64,000 nucleotides of DNA from Galbula dea (Eukaryota > Chordata > Aves > Piciformes > Galbulidae): the NCBI GenBank assembly GCA_013399015.1, contig VWZX01000191.1:124001-188000 (forward strand), given 5' to 3'. The translations under genes and the position numbers were made by a program. Position 1 is the stretch's first letter; each line of letters begins with the position of its first letter. The notes under the pieces were generated by a model. The model had not been told where the DNA came from. It did not search any database and saw only the letters and a list, made by a program, of their open reading frames with translations. Below, piece after piece: positions 54,701 through 63,700 of this stretch.

Positions 54701-57700
54701 CTGAAATTAAGCCATTCTTGGAGATTAAGTGTAAATATGAAGACTTAATCCAATTTGCTGGTGAAACTGAGTAGCAGACATATAGTACTGCTGGATCTAG
54801 TCTGAAACACAAATATTGTAACCTGAAGCACTACTAGTGGAAGTTCAGTTCTTGTTGTTTTGTTTTAGATTCTAGATAAAACCTACTTCACAGTAGGTAC
54901 AGCAAGATAAATACAATTGCCTAAGTAAAACTTGGCTGAACACTGATCTTCTGCTTAGATGCTATGTTACTCTAAGTCAGACTTTTATAAAATCTGTAAT
55001 GGCAGTAAGAGGTCATGAATGATGGGGTTTTGGGGAGAGCAAGTGAAAGCTACAAGTAAATTTAGAGGATCTAACAAAAGAAATACATATGATTGATGGC
55101 AGGACTGCACATTCTACGGGTATATGTTATGTGCACATCCTTATTATCATGTCAACTGTTTCTCAAAACCTCTGGCATTCTAGGCAAAAATCCTAACAGT
55201 AAGAGCCAAGAGTTTATCATTTCTCCCTACCAAAGTACTGAGAAATAGTATTTTAGAACTTCTTTTAATTCCTTGGAAAGTTAGGCCAATGAGTGGAGAA
55301 AAATAACTTGCCTTAAGAGTCATGCATTGTAAGATTTCTCATTTTCTACATCTGAAACCCAAAACGACAACTTTAGGTCTATAATGTGTACTTGTAAAAT
55401 ACTCAAGTTTAGGAAGGTTTTTGCATTTAGCTTACTCTTGTAGCTGACTAACTCTTGTAACTGAACACAAGAAACTAAATTATGGATTTCCAACTGTTAA
55501 AGCAATATTCACACTCTTCCTCAAGAATCCTCTGGATTACCATCTCTATATAGACTTCAATTACAAAACAGTTTTCTGAGTTAGTTTTCAAGAGAAACTA
55601 TATGCTAAATATGATTCTGGAAAGATCTATAATCAACAATAGGGTTCTATTTCATACATTAATTGCCTCTTTGAAAACAAAAGATATTCACAAATTCAAG
55701 ACAAAGTTTTAAAAACTAACTCAGATTATCAAAATCATTTGCTAAATCTACAAAACCAAGAAAAACATCTGGGAAGTATGACATGTCTGGCAGCTCTGAA
55801 AAGTATTCAAATTGCTACGCTTTTTCTGATCTCCACTGCGAAAGAGGCAATAATGACAGTCTTTCATACAAACGGATTCCTAACAAAGGTCAGGATTTTA
55901 CAAGACTACCAGAAACTATTAGATCCACCAGGAACTTTAAAAAAAAAAAAACAAACCCAAAATGGTCTAGGGGGTGGCATTCCTGCCCACAGCAGGGGAG
56001 TTGGAACTAGGTATCTTTAAGGTCCCTTCAAACCCCAGCCGTTCTGTCTTTCAGTTTATGTTTTTTAGTTTGTGCCTAAAAGACACATCATATTTAAGAG
56101 AAATTTTGTATCCAAAGCTATTATATGCTCAAGTCAACTAAAGCAAAGAGCAGAAAGAGAAATCAGAACACCTTATTGGCCAGCACCCTAGATAGTACTA
56201 TAATCTCTTAAAACAAATTTGAAACATGGGAGATCAACGTCCACATTCCGTTGAAGTGCTAAAGGACTGCAGGAGGGTAAGGAGGAGAAGATACACAAGA
56301 GAGTCTTATTGTATTAGAATTTTTAGTATTAAGAATCCTTCTTGCCTCCAAAATTAGCTCCAGATAAACATGAGTTAAAACCAAACAACAGACCAACAGA
56401 GTTCTAGAATTCTGGAGGTTGGAAGGGACCTACTCCAATCCCTTGCTCAGAAAAGGGCTGACCTATGTAATGGCCTACTTTGTTCAAGTTTTGAACAACT
56501 CCAGAGATGGAGACTCCATAACCCCTTTAGGCCTCCTTTGGTTTTATTATCCCTACAAATGAGTATCTTAAAATGCCTCTTCTCTCCTTAAATTTTTCAG
56601 TTTCTGCTTCTTGGTTCTTCCAGCAACAGTTCAACTATTTCTGCAATCAGACAGCCTGCATTCATTTTTGTAATAAAAACATGCAGTAGGCAGGCACTTA
56701 ATATACATATCAGAATACACCTCTGTGTAAAAACAATTATAATTTTAAAATAGTAGTAGCTGCAGTATTAACACCTTTCAGGACAGTCACCAACACCCAG
56801 GAAACTTAGAATTGCCTGCAAAAGCCAATTATGCCCTGCATCAATTCATAATTACCTTAACAAAGTTATAATGAGAAATTTATTCAATACCACAGAGAAA
56901 AATAGTAAGAACTCAAATTTGGTTAAAAATCTGTAGTCTGAAAATACTTCTCTAATAGTCTGACGAAGTTTGTANATGTAATGTACAAAGTCACCATAGT
57001 TTAAGCAGATTTATCTAATTTTTTTAAAGGAATATTTTGTAGTCCGTAGGACTGTTGCTCCTGGTTTTATAGAAGTTCAACTAAATTACAAAAAACAAAT
57101 CTGTACCAAAAAGAAAAGCATTACAGAATTCATTCTGGACCTCAGGATAATTTATAATCATCTGAATTTAAAACTTGAAAGTTGTTTGTTCTCCTGTAGG
57201 GTATTCAGACTATCAAAAATGGGTATCAGTAAGACACCTTTTCTTTGTAATGTCTAGAATGAACACTTAGAAATCCACATGCATAATAATGCTTTTACTC
57301 AAAAAGCAAAACAAGCAGCTCTCCAACAAAGATATGAAACACTTCTGATCCTTTCAAACCATGGTTAGAGTAATTTTGTATTTAACATTGATTTTAAATG
57401 AAGTGTAATACAAATATAATAGCACTACCAATTTTATTTTTAAAAAGGCTCAATGTAAGTGCTGCTTTAATTACAAATTTTGCTTTAAATTTTGATGTCA
57501 TGGCTTGCAAACAGAAGTTTTTCTGTCTTTCTACATACACAACAAAAAATAAATTAAAAAATCACACACGGCAAACTGCATGTAAAGGCCTAGTACTAAA
57601 TCTAGTATCTTGCCTGAATATTTGGTAGGACTATGAGTACTGAAGGCTGTAAGGGATTTGGAAAACCCCACGCATTCCATGGAGAACACTACTACCTGAT

Positions 57701-60700
57701 GTGGGCTAGGCATTTGGAAGTGCCTACCTGCCAAAGAGAAAAAACATACTGTATTTGTAAAACGGGAATATATTCCTGTTACAAGAGAACTTGAAAGCTT
57801 TAAAATTAACATGAAAAAGTAGGCTGCAATAGTACTGAAAATTTTCTCTTTAAGATGAAGTTAACCCTTACATTAACAACAGTGTGCAACTTGGAAATCT
57901 TATTTCAATAACATGCACTTTTGCTTCCTATTCTCTTCTACATAGCATCTGTGGCAATAATTTTAGATCTTTGTTTTCCTTTTGAGATCTAAAAACGTAT
58001 TGAATTCTTCTTGAACATGAACTAATTAAAGCAGTTACTCTTAAGCTTTCAGCAGTCACATGATTTTCTTTAAAAATGCAGAAAACAAATGTAAGCAAAA
58101 CAACAGAACTAACCAGCTTTTGTCTTTATTTGCTGTTGTCCTCTGCTGGGTATATGAGCTCCTCCTCCAAAGATAGCAGACCACATTTTGTTGTTAAGTG
58201 GATGAGCCATAATTCTATACAACTCATTGCTAGAATGTGTTGCTAGACCATGGATGAACAGACTCAGATAGACTGCAGTTAGAATTTCACACAGTAGAAC
58301 TGTGAGTCCTGGCTGGGCTTCTTCACCAGCAGAATTCAAGAGATGTATCAAGGCTGTTATTCCTGGTTGTTTTTTTTTAAAAAAAAGAAAGAAAGAAAAA
58401 GCATATGTGTATGTGAACATACTCTGAATTATCATGGACATTTTTACTGGAAACCTACATTATTTAGTTACCTTTTAGTGTAGAAAATGTCTAAGTTTTT
58501 TAAGACAAAATTCAAAACTCCAGGAGAAAGCAATATGCTATTTAACAGTTTTTTACAGCTTTCCAGCTTTGGATTTTGAACTAACAGTTAAAGAAATACA
58601 CAGCAGCTTCTCAAGAGTAAGAGAAAAAAAAATAAGAAGAAAGCAAACAGATTTTGGGATCTATCTTAAATAAAACATTCGCAGCTTTAATTCAACTTCC
58701 TGGTACTGAAACTCTACGATAGAACTTTTAGTTGCATTACTTACATGAATCTTACTTCCCTCCATGTCTCAAGCTCTCCTTTCTCACTCCTAACTCTTTC
58801 AAGAAAGGGTTTGCTCTTTATTCTCTACTTCTAATCCAGTGCCTTGCAGAATATTCAATACATAGCATCCAAATCTTGTACTTAAAAATACTCACCTGCT
58901 CACTGACCTTCCCGTGGTGCTTGTTTTATTAGTTAAGTTTATAACTTAAGCATAACACTATGTTGAAATGCAATATTCTCACCTCACAGTGGCAAAACCA
59001 ACCAAAAATCATGGGCGTCAACTTGAACTATGCATTGTCAAACAAAATCCTTTTACCCAAGTATGAACTATCTTGTAGTGCTTTTATGCTCCAACAAGAA
59101 GTTGTCAGTTTCAGATGTATCTCCAACTGTGTCACTTTGTGCATGTAAGTGAAAATACAAAACAGCAGTGGCCAAAGAATTCTGCTTTGTGTTATTCTCC
59201 CATTTACACAGTCTCATTCATTAGAGACTTAAATCTGCAAGTCATGAAATAAGGAGGAAACAGACGACAATCCTGTTTCTCTCCAAAAATCTGTAAATTC
59301 AGTGACAGAAGGTTTTGCAGAAAAGAAAAAAAAACAGCTTAGCAAACAGAAAAACTGCTTATGGTTCTCCAAAATATTTTTTAATGTGAAATTTTTCTTA
59401 TTGAAAAAACAAATCCCATAATACGAAAGCATATTTCTTGTTTATGCTTACATTAAAGTTAGTGCTGTTAACTGAAGTTCATGTAGACTCATTATATACC
59501 TTGCACTCTCTCTACTGTGACCAGCATAGCTACATCAGCTTAGATCCCAGCACACATTAAGAATTACCTGTAGCCCTATGTGGCTTTTTAGAGCTACAGA
59601 AAACTGTAATTAATGATAAACTTCTCAATGTCAACAGTTCCAAGTTAGTTTAAAAATAGTACATAAGCTACAACCATTCTGAGGTGGAGCACAAACTAAG
59701 ATTGCCTTTCAAGCTTTAAGAGTAAGAAAGTAGAATAATAGTGAGACAGATCTGTTGCCTGTGAGGGAAGCAAGTAGAGTGCGGGACAAGACAACACCCT
59801 ACTTTTCATTTACTTGTCCTTTACCAGAGCCTCAACTAACATTTTTTAGCAAAAAAAGCAATATAAATTTATGTATTATATTATATGCTATATATATTAT
59901 ATAACATACAATATATAATAAGTCAACTTGACTTAGCGAATAAGCAGAACTACTAGCTTACAGGTTTTGAAAAAAGAAGATAAAGTTTTACTGTAAGAAC
60001 TTGTTTTTATCACACAGCTGTTGAAAACACAGTCCAGATCATAGCTACATACTCTTACAGAGGATACAGACAATTAAATTTTCCTTAAGAGGAAAGTAAG
60101 AAATCAACTCTAGATACCTGGCCACTGAGCAGGTGATGTATTGGGAGTCACTGTTTCTTCTAAGCTTGTTGTTCTTAGAGAATGGCGCTGAGTTAATAGC
60201 ACTGTCTGATACACTGTCCCAGTGAACTGATTTGCTTGAAATGAGCTATGAAATAGAAAATGGGATGTTTATTTATCAAAAAAAAAAAAAAGAGTTATGT
60301 TTAAAAGTATTCAAGTGGTAGTCCTTTCTAGATGTAGGCAGGGGTGAGCACTGCCTTCTGGTGCATTACTACACCATCACTACAGTGATGCCATGCGTTG
60401 ACTATTCTCTAACAAGTACTTTCAACAGATGTTTACCTGTAGCTGTGGCCATCACAAAGACACTGGTAGATGCAAGCTGAGAGTGATGCTGCTAAGGTAT
60501 GCATTACATATATCTGTAAGATAAGTTTTACAGAACATATTACATTGGAGATGAACAGTGGTTAGTATCAGCCTTTCATGCATATAGGTCTGTAACAATG
60601 GGACAAGCACTGAATACGGGAGGTATAAGCACTTATGGCAAAAATCACTTACAAAGCCACCTTTTCGTCGGAATTCAGTTCAGATGAATCAATTCACTTT

Positions 60701-63700
60701 GCAATGAAAGGGATGGGGAAGCACTTGATCACTCCACCAACCCATAATCACAGATCAGCTCTAGCTGCAATGTTTTCAATTAAGAAACAGCAACATATTA
60801 AACCTGTATACAACAGTCATAAGTGATTATACCCTACAACAGCAGCAATTTGTTGGCTCAGAATACAAAGGTTTTGCTTCAGAATAGAAATAATACAGCT
60901 TAGTTTTTAAGCAATTCTTGTGCAGCTCTCACGACACATACAATTTACTTAGTATCCTACTGATCACTACTTTCTCACAGCTGATACTTTTCTTGTAGCG
61001 TGACAAAACACATATAAAGAGCAAAAGAATGTGTTGATCAAAAAGATCTGGTAAAAAGAAAATGAGTTTATTATTTATTTATTATGTGCCTGTTCCCTCT
61101 GAAACAACGCACAGTACAGGAACTGAAGAATCTCTTGAGTGTTTCCTAGAAATACCTAGCAGAAGGAAATAACGATTTGGGACTTAACACGGAAAACTTC
61201 AGGAAAGATTTAACCTGCACTTTTAAGTTTGATTTCCAGTTCACGGTTAAATACAGAAGAAAATCTTACAGAAACATAACTTAAGTGTGTGAACGTACAT
61301 ACTGTTTCACAAAAAAGTCCAAGTTTACTGCACTTTACTGACAATCAGTTTTTACAATTCAAAACTCAATTTTACTCAGGTCTAGGACTTACATGTAGAT
61401 TTTACCATTAATATAACAGAAGTAATGACTGTATTGTCATAAAGACAAAATGTGACGCTAATAGAGTAGTAAAACATTTTCCACAGCAGATGTCATCATG
61501 GACAAACACCCAGACCTCAGAGAGGCCAAATTACTTCAGCTTTTAGAACCAGATGCTTAGCAACTCAAGTAATAGCCAGTGGGCATTGCTTTAGCTCAAG
61601 ACAATTACTACAGAAACTATTTAATGTTCCACAGTTTTATTACTTGTCACAGGCAGCAGACTAGAAGGTTTTCATGCTGTCGGAAAAAGATTCAAGACTT
61701 CGGCAAACTGTATAATGACAACAAGAACAAACCCAAACAACTATAAAAAAAATACACACCTTGTTGTTCTGAGTATCTGGATGAGGTGGTGAATCAAGGT
61801 TTATTATGGCATGTAATATATCATGAGTTAAATTACCAAGATGTAGCAATGGATTAGCCACCACTGTTTTGGCACTAGCTGTGCAAGCAAACAGGAGAGG
61901 TATGGAGCTTTGCTCTGGTAGAGGGCTGGAAGGTATCTGTATTGACTGCTCCTAAAACCAAGCAGAAACACACACACAGTGATAGTACAACTTCCTAAAT
62001 GGAATTGAAGAACACCTGAAAGAGGGGAAGAGGATTTGAAACAGCAAAAAAACCATGACCTACAGAAAATATAAATGTAACAGTGTTTTTAACATGTTGT
62101 TATGAAACAGCTGCATGCTGTAGTAGGAAAAATTCCAACAATAGTATGAAACGTTCAAAAAATGTACAATAAACCTGAAGCAGACAAAACACAAACTAAG
62201 CTCCCCCACGTACCTGCTGAGATTCTTGCAATAGCAGAATTAATTCCATTCGGACAGATGCCAAACCTCCACCATGAGAGCCATGAAGTATACAGTAACT
62301 AAGGAACATCCTTAGGAGAGACTGGTATTTCAGAAGCCATTGACGTCTTTTCTGAAAGCTTTTTTGCTGGTCAGCTAAGTCTTCAGTGTTTTCATATAAA
62401 GCCGCTTCCTCTAGCATCTCACCAACTTCTGACTGCATCTCTTCCACCTCAACATTATAATCACAGGTTTTCTGAAGAGCTACCACTTCTCTTTCAAGCC
62501 ACTGATAAAGCTGATACCTCAGCTTTCCACCATCTACCTCATAACCAGTAGACAGTGTACGAAGCTCTACAGTAAGAATTTTCAGGCATGCTCTAAATTT
62601 CATCTGTGCTGAAATTATATCTTCTGATGGACTTAGAATATCTTTGTCATCAAATACACTAAAAGAATCTGTGTAGCTGTAACTTGTTTCGTGTAATTTT
62701 TCAGTTTTTGTCAGCGGTTTTAGCTCTTTCATTACCAGAGAAGAGTCTTCACCCTCATCACTTTCATCATTGTCTGACTGTAGTTTCAAGGGTTCATCCT
62801 GGAATACCACACTTGGCTGGCTCCAGTCAAAGGAAAGAGTTGAACTTGAATGTTTTCCTGCTGAACAGTCTGAAGATGAACCCAGACCATTCGATATAGG
62901 CTGTGACCAATCAAAACTGGAAGACTGGTCTTTTGTTTCCAACTCTCTAACTGGAGAAGATGGTGAGAAATCTTTACTAGTATCCATTAAACTAGGGGAT
63001 CCACAGAATGACTTTGACGTTTTGACAACTTTGGGCATCTTTGACAACACTTCTAAGGCCAACATAGGACAACCAGCTTTCAGATGAGCATATGCAGTGG
63101 TGAAAAACAGCCGTCTTTCACTTAGGTTGATTTTGTCAGCTAATCCATTTTCTACTGTAAGGCAAATGTGTGTGGAAGATGTCTCAGAAGAGCCAAAATG
63201 ACGTCTCAACAAGAGAGGATGTGTTCTTAAGTAGTTATAGAAGTTAAACACTGCAGGATTACAACTTGATGGGCCATCTTCTTCATCTGAAAAGATATTG
63301 CATCATTCAGTAAGAAATAACCCATCTGAAAGTTCTAAGTTCATCAGAAGGCTATTAGGCCTTAATATTCTTTTAGAATTACTTCAGGAGACTTACGTGC
63401 TAATTTCAGACACCACATGGGCCTCCTTCTAGTAAATACCAAAACCTTTTCTACAGCTGTTTATCATTGTGGTCACCCACTCTTCCCAAGGACTAAAAGC
63501 TCCAAAACACCATGTCTTCCAGACTAGTAGTGATAGGTAATTGTGCAATCAGAATTTTTTCCTAGGTTGTGATGGAGTCAAATTAACTAATGAAGGTAAT
63601 TTGCCTCTTAAAGCTGCTGCTAGGTAAACAGCCAAACCACTGCAGGGTCATTCTCATTATCCTGCTATTCCCACACTTAAAGGATAAAATTAACTGTCCA

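Larger units (their letters stand above)
50268..58113. other. DMXL1: DMXL1 intron, about 7.8 kb
   Basis: The longest intron visible. Contains three CR1 remnants (54.2, 56.0 and 56.4 kb) and an isolated N at 56975. The split Asp codon on either side matches, so no constitutive exon is required here. Confidence 0.7.
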
